Shown one piece after another: positions 1-5,085 of a stretch of DNA of 5,085 nucleotides. A program made the position numbers and the translations under genes. The DNA comes from Oscillospiraceae bacterium (GTDB taxonomy: Bacteria; Bacillota; Clostridia; Oscillospirales; Ruminococcaceae): assembly GCA_022511485.1 (NCBI GenBank), contig JAFLUJ010000095.1, forward strand, positions 1 through 5,085, written 5' to 3'. Position 1 is the first letter of the stretch. Every line of letters begins with the position of its first letter. The notes under the pieces are model-generated. The model saw only the letters and a program-made list of their open reading frames with translations, was not told the origin of the DNA and searched no databases.

Positions 1-32
1 GGGGATGACCCTTTTTCAAAAGGGTCATCCCC
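1..32. repeat. Perfect 15-bp inverted repeat at the window edge, possible terminator
   Basis: Bases 1-15 and 18-32 are exact reverse complements (GGGGATGACCCTTTT and its complement), leaving only two bases (TC) between them, so either strand can form a very stable hairpin. It lies 97 bases beyond the stop codon of the minus-strand phosphotransferase gene and could end that transcript. The T-tract needed for a minus-strand intrinsic terminator would fall left of base 1 and cannot be seen. On the plus strand the hairpin is followed by CCGATAGG, not a T-tract, so a classic plus-strand terminator is not supported. Alternatively it is a dispersed palindromic repeat or the end of a small mobile repeat. 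The structure is certain; its role is not. Confidence 0.6.
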
Positions 33-128
33 CGATAGGAGCGCAGGAATGATATATTAAATCACGATCTGCGTTACTATTCATAATATAATACACTCAT
101 GAAAATACCCTATGCGGCAGCTCCATTT

Positions 129-1613
129 TTACTGATTCTTTATCCGTGCGGAAAGTGCGTCAATAATGGTGTTCATTACTTTTATTCTGGCGTAGAGCTT
201 GTCATTGGCTTCGATGATATGCCATGGAGCAGCCTTTGTGGAGGTCTTTGCGATCATTTCGTTTACCGCTTCCTCGTACTGATCCCATTTCTCGCGGTTG
301 CGCCAGTCCTCGTCGGTGATCTTCCACTGCTTCTCCGGAGTGTTCAGGCGGTCGTTGAAACGTTTGAGCTGCTCGTCCTTGTCGATCTGCATCCAGAATT
401 TCAGGATGATGATTCCCTCGTCGGAAAGCTCCGCTTCAAATTCGTTGATCTCACGGTATGCCATTGCGCAGCGGTCAGGGGGAGTAAAGCCCTCCAGCCT
501 TTCAACCATTACTCTGCCGTACCATGAACGGTCAAAAATAGTGATGTGTCCGCTTTTGGGAAGGTGATTCCAGAACCTCCACAGATAGTGGTGGTTAAGC
601 TCATGCTTATCCGGAGCGGCAATGGGGACAGCTTCGTAGCCTCTTGGGTCAAGAGCGTAGGAAACTCTTTTTATAGCTCCGCCCTTTCCGGCAGCGTCCC
701 AACCCTCAAAAAGGAGAATGACGGATATTTTCTTTTTGTATATCTTTCCGTGAAGCTTAGCAAGCTCCTTCTGTGCCTTTTTCAGCTCGTCAACGTATTT
801 GGTGGGCTGGAGGGACTTGTTTTCCAGCTTGACTTCCGCAAGCTTGCGGCAGGGAGAAAGCTCAAACTGGTGGGAGGTCTCCTCAATAACCGCGGAGGGA
901 GTTCTCTCGGTATTCACTGCATTGGTGATCTGGCTCACAAGGATATTGAAGACCTGGAAGCGTGTGAAGCTCCGGTCAGTGGTGTCGATTATGCGCCATG
1001 GACAGTGGGGAGTATTGGTTTTTGTGAGCATATCGTTAAACTGCTTGTAGTATTCGTTGTAATTCTTGTGGCGCATTTTGTCGAGCTCTGTAACACGCCA
1101 CTTTGTTGAGCTGTCCTCCTTAAGCTTAAGGAAACGCTTTTTCTGTTCCTTCTGGGAGATGTGCAGGAAAAACTTAACGATAAGATAGCCGTCGTCGGTA
1201 AGCTGGCGTTCAAAGGTGTTGACTGTATGTATGCGGCGTGCGTATTCGTCAGCGGAGATACCGTCCTCCATTTTTGCGATGGCAAGCTCCTGATACCAGC
1301 TTCTGTCAAGTACGGAGATAGTGCCGTATTCGGGAATATCCTCCCAGAAACGCTTCATCATAGGATAGCGGCGTTCAGTTTCGGAGGCAGGCATAGTAGA
1401 AAAGACCTTGAAGAATCTGGGGTCAAGCATTTTTATCATATCCTTGATAAGAGTACCCTTTCCGGAAGCTCCCCAGCCTTCAAGCAGGATAATAACAGGC
1501 AGCTTTTTGTTCCTGATCTGCTGTTGGAGCGCGGAGAGGTTCTTTTCCAGCTCCTTGGTAAGATCCTTGTAATCAAAGGATTTGTTTTTATTGGTGATGG
1601 CATTTTCCAGCAT
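129..1613 (-). CDS. pap: Polyphosphate:AMP phosphotransferase, two-domain PPK2 family
   Basis: A cytosolic enzyme of 494 residues expected to transfer the terminal phosphate of inorganic polyphosphate to AMP, giving ADP. It carries two PPK2 domains in tandem, about residues 11-230 and 271-491, the arrangement of class II PPK2 (PAP) enzymes. Domain 1 has a P-loop GWGASGKG (46-53) and a Walker B-like DRSWY (103-107). Domain 2 has the fuller P-loop GWDAAGKG (304-311) and a second DRSWY (361-365). The Asp of the family P-loop is present in domain 2 (Asp306) but is Gly48 in domain 1, so domain 2 is probably the catalytic one. The ATG at 1611-1613 is chosen because GGGAGGG lies five bases upstream of it. 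The longer in-frame reading from a TTG at 1700 would begin inside the -35 box of the gene's own promoter. The stop is TAA at 129-131. The lipoprotein gene lies upstream on the same strand, 99 bases away. A PPK2 acting on nucleoside diphosphates is less likely given the double domain. Confidence 0.88.
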   Translation of the reverse strand: MLENAITNKNKSFDYKDLTKELEKNLSALQQQIRNKKLPVIILLEGWGASGKGTLIKDMIKMLDPRFFKVFSTMPASETERRYPMMKRFWEDIPEYGTISVLDRSWYQELAIAKMEDGISADEYARRIHTVNTFERQLTDDGYLIVKFFLHISQKEQKKRFLKLKEDSSTKWRVTELDKMRHKNYNEYYKQFNDMLTKTNTPHCPWRIIDTTDRSFTRFQVFNILVSQITNAVNTERTPSAVIEETSHQFELSPCRKLAEVKLENKSLQPTKYVDELKKAQKELAKLHGKIYKKKISVILLFEGWDAAGKGGAIKRVSYALDPRGYEAVPIAAPDKHELNHHYLWRFWNHLPKSGHITIFDRSWYGRVMVERLEGFTPPDRCAMAYREINEFEAELSDEGIIILKFWMQIDKDEQLKRFNDRLNTPEKQWKITDEDWRNREKWDQYEEAVNEMIAKTSTKAAPWHIIEANDKLYARIKVMNTIIDALSARIKNQ

Positions 1614-1618
1614 AATAA

Positions 1619-1625
1619 CCCTCCC
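1619..1625 (-). promoter_or_regulatory. Ribosome binding site that fixes the phosphotransferase start
   Basis: On the minus strand GGGAGGG lies five bases (TTATT) before the ATG at 1611-1613. No comparable purine-rich motif precedes the TTG at 1700 or the ATG at 1692-1694, so this site decides in favour of the 494-residue protein. Confidence 0.8.
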
Positions 1626-1634
1626 TTTCTTGTC

Positions 1635-1661
1635 AATACCGACTTTCTGCTGTACGGTATT
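1635..1661 (-). promoter_or_regulatory. Leader hairpin in the phosphotransferase mRNA
   Basis: Bases 1635-1641 (AATACCG) and 1655-1661 (CGGTATT) are exact complements separated by 13 bases. The hairpin would begin within a few bases of the predicted transcript start (about 1665) and end about ten bases before the ribosome binding site. It has no T-tract, so it is not a terminator. A 5' stabilising hairpin is the simplest reading. The stem is short, and coincidence in AT-rich DNA cannot be excluded. Confidence 0.35.
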
Positions 1662-1662
1662 A

Positions 1663-1691
1663 TCTGAAATAATTATACCAGATATTTCAGA
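1663..1691. promoter_or_regulatory. Candidate operator: 9-bp dyad bracketing the -10 box
   Basis: TCTGAAATA (1663-1671) and TATTTCAGA (1683-1691) are perfect reverse complements separated by 11 bases. The gap holds exactly the -10 hexamer (1672-1677) and its TG extension. The arm centres are 20 bp apart, about two helical turns, so a dimeric regulator could contact both on one face. A protein bound here would block polymerase, so repression is inferred. The regulator is unknown. Confidence 0.45.
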
Positions 1692-1700
1692 CATTTGCAA
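1672..1700 (-). promoter_or_regulatory. Sigma-A promoter of the phosphotransferase gene
   Basis: Reading the minus strand, the -35 is TTGCAA (1700-1695), the spacer is 17 bp, and the -10 is a consensus TATAAT (1677-1672) preceded by TGG, making an extended -10. Transcription would start near 1665, giving a leader of about 50 bases. The promoter starts only 12 bases past the lipoprotein stop codon, so the gene can be expressed independently of upstream read-through. Confidence 0.8.
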
Positions 1701-1712
1701 TAGCGGGAGAAT

Positions 1713-4265
1713 TTATTTTTCCGGTGGCTTTTCCTTTACGGTTATGGAGAAATCCTTTAATATTTCTCCGGTTTCAGCAGAGCTTAGTGCAAGCTTGTAA
1801 GTGATGTCAGGTTCAAGCGGACTGAAAACCAAGTCACTGCTTTGGGAAACCACATCTCCGTTTATAAACAGGCCGGTTTCAGATAACGTCGCAGTATCTA
1901 TATATGCGGCGACATTGTCTGAATGAATGTCAAGAGTTCCTCCGTTGATCTCGATCTTATGTGCCCTGAGTGCATAATCAAAGCCGTTTATAGTGATCAG
2001 CGCATTATCATTCATGGTAAGAGCCGCTAAGGAGCCTTCAAGGAAAAGTCCGTATGACGACGAGCTTCCGGAAATTTCAATAACACCGTTACCGGATACA
2101 GTTACCTTGCTGTCAAGATGTCCGTAGCAATCTATTCCTACAACTGTGTCACAGACCACAGAAAGCCGTGAGCTTCCGCCGACAGATATTTGCGGCGTAC
2201 AGTGCATACAGTGCCGGAGCTCATATGTTATTTCAAGCTTTGGATACTTTTCATATTCGCTTACAACCTCCATAATGCTGTTGTCTTCAAGAACGATCCT
2301 GTCAAGATAGTCACAGTGCATTGTTCTGACGCGGGCATTGCCGGAAAGCATCAGACTGTCTCCTGATATGGATGGGGTCTCCAGATAACCGTTATCCATT
2401 ACGTTAATATTGGTGAATTTGATCGAATCGTTCAGCTTAGTGGCATTTTCATAGTCATCCTTGCTGATTATACGGGCGTCTTCGCAGATGGTGATAGTTT
2501 TCGTATTGTATTTTTGGGGACGGATGATTTCCGCTGAAAGAGTGCCGTCTCCTTTTATTGTCAGATATGTACCTATAAACTTCAGATCGCTTATATTGTT
2601 GTTTCCTTTGAGCACAATTTCCAGTTCGTCGATTCCTTGTATAAATATTTCTCCTTCAATGTTCAGACCGTCAAGCAGCAGCTTTCCGTCCTCGTATGTG
2701 ATGCCGTCCACCGCTTCGCCGCCAAGAATATCCTTTCCGTCTGCTTTTATATTCATTCCTGTAGGATACCATTTTACTGAGTAGGGGAACTCCGTCACCG
2801 GAACGCCATTCCACGATGATGTTCCTCCGAAGTCGCTCATGACTATCTCATACTTCTTGTATTTTTCGCCGTACCGGTCAATGATATTTTGGATGTTGAC
2901 CGTATTTACAAGCTCATACCCGCTTACCGCTCCGGAAACAATTTCGTTATAAAGCTCCGGAGCGTTTCCGCCGTTAAAGAATTTTCCATGCTGATATTCG
3001 GATCCGATATAATATTCATAAGCATACTGCGGCAAATAGTCGTATGGTATATCGGGATATGGAAAATCAGGATATAAGAATAAATACACATCATTTTCGG
3101 TGTCATAGTATATCTTTGCTTCAAAATCAACAGGAGCTTCGGAGATCTTGTTCCATTCATTTTCAATGGTGTCAAATTCATAATATTTGACCCGGTTGTC
3201 CATGCTGACCTCAGCCATTTCCGGTAAGCCGTCTCCGTTAAGATCAATAAAGACACGTCCGATGTTCCATTTTTCGTTAAGATCGCCTGCTTTCCGAACA
3301 AGTACGTCCAGATCGGTCTCTCCTCTGTAGGAGATATTTTCCTGACCGTACAGCAGAGACATTTCTTCCGAATACATTGCGGACAGCGGAGCGGATATTT
3401 TTTTATCCCTGTCATCACCGAAGAGAAGTCCGCAGCTTTCTATGCTGTCCGGCAGATATATCTCCTCAATATCCGTAAATGCAAACGTCTTTGCACCGAT
3501 AATTTTCAGACCATCGTTAAGAGTGACAGTTTTCAGCGAGGAGTTCATAAAAGCACTGTCGCCTATTTCAGTAACACTTGACGGAATGGTGATCTCAGTC
3601 AGGGAGCTTCTGTAAAACGCCTCCGGTCTGATAAGCTCAAGTCCCTCCGGGAGATCGACCCTTGTCAGCATACTTTGATAGAAGGCGTTTTCTCCGATGA
3701 TCCGGGTGTAGTCGGGGACGGTAAATTCGCCGGTCCTTCCCATGGGAAAGCACATCAGGGTCTTTCCGTCAGCGGAGTAAAGAACGCCGTCTGCTGAGGA
3801 AAATGTCCCTCCCTTTTCAGCGTTTATATTTTTAAGAGCTGTGCAGGTTCTGAGATCTACAGGGAGAAGCTTTTCCACCGATGAGGAAATATTGATAGTC
3901 TCCAGATTTTCTGCGTTCGTAAGCGCAGTTATATTTGTGATTGTAGATGGGAATGTTATTTCGGTGACATCTGTGTTTGAAAACAGGTATCTGGAGTATT
4001 TTACTACGGGACAGCCCTCGATATATTCGGGAATGACCACTTTGGTGTCTGAGCCGATGTATTTTTTTAGTTTGACCTCGCCGTTTTTTACTGCGTATTC
4101 AAAATTGTCGGCGGGAGTGACTTTATCCGCGGCGTATGATGAGGTTTCCGGAGCAGTGACTGATGTTTCGGAGGTTTGTACCGGGTCTGCGTCATTGTTT
4201 TTATTGCAGGCTGTAAGAGCAATTGCAGCGGTCAGAAGCGGAAGTATTATCTTTTTTATGTTCAT
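1713..4265 (-). CDS. Surface lipoprotein with BspA-type leucine-rich repeats and a beta-helix-like C-terminal half
   Basis: An 850-residue exported protein. Residues 1-20 form a lipoprotein signal peptide: KK near the start, a hydrophobic core, and lipobox LTAC with Cys20 as the predicted lipidated residue. A Ser/Thr/Asp-rich linker (about 21-52) follows. Residues 55-315 hold LRR_5 (BspA-like) repeats; four clear 22-23-residue units span 187-275 with the pattern EAF...SLTEITIPSSV. Residues 341-352 carry an EF-hand-like loop with acidic or polar side chains at 341, 343, 345, 349 and 352. A Tyr/Pro-rich stretch lies at 398-424. From about 488 to 800 the protein is rich in short beta strands with the style ITYEDGKLLLDG and LTIKGDGTL, typical of beta-helix or carbohydrate-binding modules in gut Firmicutes. 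No catalytic residues were recognised, so a role in binding glycan, host or matrix at the cell surface is an inference. GGGGGA at 4273-4278 lies seven bases before the ATG. The stop is TAA at 1713-1715. Confidence 0.85.
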   Translation of the reverse strand: MNIKKIILPLLTAAIALTACNKNNDADPVQTSETSVTAPETSSYAADKVTPADNFEYAVKNGEVKLKKYIGSDTKVVIPEYIEGCPVVKYSRYLFSNTDVTEITFPSTITNITALTNAENLETINISSSVEKLLPVDLRTCTALKNINAEKGGTFSSADGVLYSADGKTLMCFPMGRTGEFTVPDYTRIIGENAFYQSMLTRVDLPEGLELIRPEAFYRSSLTEITIPSSVTEIGDSAFMNSSLKTVTLNDGLKIIGAKTFAFTDIEEIYLPDSIESCGLLFGDDRDKKISAPLSAMYSEEMSLLYGQENISYRGETDLDVLVRKAGDLNEKWNIGRVFIDLNGDGLPEMAEVSMDNRVKYYEFDTIENEWNKISEAPVDFEAKIYYDTENDVYLFLYPDFPYPDIPYDYLPQYAYEYYIGSEYQHGKFFNGGNAPELYNEIVSGAVSGYELVNTVNIQNIIDRYGEKYKKYEIVMSDFGGTSSWNGVPVTEFPYSVKWYPTGMNIKADGKDILGGEAVDGITYEDGKLLLDGLNIEGEIFIQGIDELEIVLKGNNNISDLKFIGTYLTIKGDGTLSAEIIRPQKYNTKTITICEDARIISKDDYENATKLNDSIKFTNINVMDNGYLETPSISGDSLMLSGNARVRTMHCDYLDRIVLEDNSIMEVVSEYEKYPKLEITYELRHCMHCTPQISVGGSSRLSVVCDTVVGIDCYGHLDSKVTVSGNGVIEISGSSSSYGLFLEGSLAALTMNDNALITINGFDYALRAHKIEINGGTLDIHSDNVAAYIDTATLSETGLFINGDVVSQSSDLVFSPLEPDITYKLALSSAETGEILKDFSITVKEKPPEK

Positions 4266-4294
4266 GATCCATTCCCCCAGAAATAGTATAATCT

Positions 4295-4323
4295 ATTATC
4301 TCATGCCGTAGAAAAAATTGCAA
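4295..4323 (-). promoter_or_regulatory. Promoter of the lipoprotein gene
   Basis: On the minus strand TTGCAA (4323-4318) is followed by a 17-bp spacer and GATAAT (4300-4295), with TGA just before the -10 forming an extended -10. The predicted start is near 4288, giving a leader of about 22 bases that contains the GGGGGA ribosome binding site. A second possible -10, TATACT (4290-4285), has no good -35 at the right distance. The -35 directly adjoins the TTACA repeat array, and the weaker -10 fits an activator-assisted promoter. Confidence 0.6.
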
Positions 4324-4360
4324 TTACAGACAGGTTACAAATAGTTACAGAATTATTACA
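4324..4360. promoter_or_regulatory. Four helically phased TTACA direct repeats, candidate response-regulator site
   Basis: TTACA occurs at 4324-4328, 4335-4339, 4345-4349 and 4356-4360, with start-to-start steps of 11, 10 and 11 bp. That is one helical turn each, so all copies face the same side of the DNA. Relative to the lipoprotein start they cover about -36 to -72, abutting the -35. Tandem repeats of about 11 bp are typical of PhoB/OmpR-family response regulators. The Bacillus PhoP box, TT(A/T/C)ACA-like and repeated about every 11 bp, is the nearest known comparison. The regulator is not in the window and its identity is inferred. Confidence 0.55.
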
Positions 4361-4363
4361 TTA

Positions 4364-4391
4364 TGGAAAACATACCCTTTGAAATTTTCCA
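4364..4391. promoter_or_regulatory. Weak dyad upstream of the tepA -35
   Basis: TGGAAAA (4364-4370) and TTTTCCA (4385-4391) are exact complements with 14 bases between them, and the arm centres are 21 bp apart. The dyad ends six bases before the tepA -35, a plausible place for a regulator. The arms are short and mostly A/T, so chance is a real alternative. Confidence 0.25.
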
Positions 4392-4397
4392 ATTCAA

Positions 4398-4426
4398 TTG
4401 ACTTTTTGCAGGAAATGTAGTATAAT
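4398..4426 (+). promoter_or_regulatory. Sigma-A promoter of tepA
   Basis: TTGACT (4398-4403), a 17-bp spacer and consensus TATAAT (4421-4426) form a strong housekeeping promoter, with AT-rich DNA upstream. Transcription should start near 4433, giving a leader of about 63 bases. It faces away from the lipoprotein promoter, with 74 bases between the two -35 boxes. Confidence 0.85.
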
Positions 4427-4481
4427 TATTTAATATGCATAATTGTTTTGACCCGGAGTAAAATATTTTTATTCTCATATG

Positions 4482-4487
4482 AAAGGA
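4482..4487 (+). promoter_or_regulatory. Ribosome binding site of tepA
   Basis: AAAGGA ends eight bases before the ATG at 4496-4498. It is the only purine-rich motif at a proper distance from a start codon in this frame and supports the chosen start. An earlier GGAG at 4455-4458 has no start codon at a usable distance. Confidence 0.7.
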
Positions 4488-4495
4488 CTGCAATT

Positions 4496-5085
4496 ATGCA
4501 CGATAACGATGAAAACAAGGATAAGACCCCTGTGGAGGATCAGCTTGACAAGGCTGAGCTTATTGAAAAATCAGGGGAGGTCATCTCCCAGAACGCAAAG
4601 CACATCATACATTGCCTGAATATCATCGGAGAGGTGGAGGGTCACTATATCCTGCCTCCCCAGACCAAGACCACCAAGTATGAGCATATAATCCCCGCTC
4701 TTGTTGCTATAGAACAGGACCGCACCATAGAGGGTCTGGTGATAATCCTGAACACCGTTGGCGGCGACGTTGAAGCAGGTCTTGCTATTGCTGAGCTTAT
4801 CGCAGGGATGAAAACTCCCACGGTCTCCCTTGTGGTAGGGGGAGGCCACTCTATCGGAGTGCCTCTTGCAGTTTCGGCGAAGAGATCCTTCATAGTCCCC
4901 AGCGCTACAATGACCATCCATCCCGTGCGGATGAACGGCACAGTGCTGGGAGTCCCGCAGACTATGTCCTATTTTGACAAAATGCAGGAGCGTATCATCG
5001 GATTTGTGTCGGGAAACAGCAATATCCCTCCTGACAGATACAGGGAGCTTATCATGAACACGGGAGAGCTTACAATGGATATGGG
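4496..5085 (+). CDS. tepA: TepA/YmfB-type ClpP-like serine protease, 3' end beyond the window
   Basis: The first 196 residues of a cytosolic ClpP-fold protease; family members run to about 240 residues, so the last fifth is missing. After a charged, poorly conserved N-terminus (1-35), the family core begins with HYILPPQTKTTKYEHIIPAL (50-69). NTVGGDVEAG (86-95) is the substrate-groove and oxyanion region. GGGHSIGVPLA (115-125) carries the nucleophile Ser119. TIHPVRMNG (140-148) supplies His142. The catalytic Asp would lie past the window edge. No AAA+ partner is visible. In Bacillus subtilis the homologue (TepA, also YmfB) was first linked to protein secretion and later to degradation of small acid-soluble spore proteins during outgrowth, and it sits beside spoIIIE/ftsK, so an FtsK-type translocase may follow here. 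That neighbour is a prediction. The gene has its own strong promoter and diverges from the lipoprotein gene. ClpP itself is less likely because the GHSIG and IHPVR motifs are TepA-specific. Confidence 0.9.
   Translation, partial: MHDNDENKDKTPVEDQLDKAELIEKSGEVISQNAKHIIHCLNIIGEVEGHYILPPQTKTTKYEHIIPALVAIEQDRTIEGLVIILNTVGGDVEAGLAIAELIAGMKTPTVSLVVGGGHSIGVPLAVSAKRSFIVPSATMTIHPVRMNGTVLGVPQTMSYFDKMQERIIGFVSGNSNIPPDRYRELIMNTGELTMDM

Noticed and set aside
87..92. Plus-strand TATAAT as a promoter
   Set aside because: The hexamer 17 bp upstream is ACGATC, a poor -35, and no real plus-strand gene follows.
989..1636. Minus-strand frames of 66 and 106 codons in another phase of the phosphotransferase gene
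   Set aside because: Out-of-frame shadows with Ser/Arg-rich, unstructured translations; the main frame carries all the conserved motifs.
99..1667. Plus-strand open frames of 83-187 codons across the phosphotransferase gene
   Set aside because: They lie opposite a well-supported PPK2 gene, show no family features, have no convincing ribosome binding sites and overlap one another.
1746..1769. 8-bp inverted repeat GGAGAAAT/ATTTCTCC as a terminator of the lipoprotein gene
   Set aside because: It lies inside the coding region before the stop codon and has no T-tract on the minus strand.
2461..4311. Plus-strand frames of 62-156 codons and a 164-codon minus frame within the lipoprotein gene
   Set aside because: Shadows of the LRR lipoprotein frame without start signals or recognisable content.
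4424..4444. AATTAT/ATAATT dyad at the tepA transcription start
   Set aside because: Six A/T-only pairs overlapping the -10 box are expected by chance in such AT-rich DNA.
4266..4495. Riboswitch or small RNA in the divergent intergenic region
   Set aside because: The two leaders are about 22 and 63 bases, too short for a known riboswitch, and no conserved RNA motif or terminator hairpin was seen.
4571..4941. Minus-strand frames of 98 and 116 codons opposite tepA
   Set aside because: They are antisense to conserved TepA catalytic motifs, and their translations show no family resemblance.

Overview
The window looks like chromosomal DNA of a Gram-positive anaerobe of the Clostridia, most plausibly Ruminococcus or a relative in the Oscillospiraceae. 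This is inferred from the protein types: a BspA-type leucine-rich-repeat lipoprotein with an acidic calcium-loop motif, a TepA-type ClpP homologue of the kind found in Firmicutes, sigma-A promoters close to consensus, and purine-rich Shine-Dalgarno sites. No species can be named from the sequence alone.

Layout from left to right. Positions 1-128 are non-coding and begin with a perfect 15-bp inverted repeat. Positions 129-1613 (minus) encode a two-domain PPK2-family polyphosphate:AMP phosphotransferase. Positions 1614-1712 are a compact regulatory gap holding its promoter, a 9-bp dyad that brackets the -10 box, a small leader hairpin and a strong ribosome binding site. Positions 1713-4265 (minus) encode an 850-residue surface lipoprotein built from a LRR_5 module, a calcium-loop motif and a long beta-strand-rich C-terminal half. 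Positions 4266-4495 are a divergent control region with back-to-back promoters and four TTACA direct repeats at one-helical-turn spacing. From 4496 to the right edge (plus) runs the start of a TepA/YmfB ClpP-like serine protease, cut off by the window end.

The two minus-strand genes point the same way. No terminator is visible between them, so the phosphotransferase may be transcribed both from its own promoter and by read-through from the lipoprotein promoter. The two minus-strand promoters share a TTGCAA -35, a 17-bp spacer and an extended -10, whereas tepA uses an ordinary TTGACT/TATAAT promoter. The TTACA array abuts the -35 of the lipoprotein promoter. That is where a PhoB/OmpR-type response regulator would bind, and a polyphosphate enzyme lies just downstream, so phosphate control is an attractive but unproven hypothesis.

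No CRISPR array, mobile element, tRNA or rRNA was seen. The coding genes belong to recognisable families. The most interesting material is in the two regulatory gaps and in the domain assembly of the lipoprotein.
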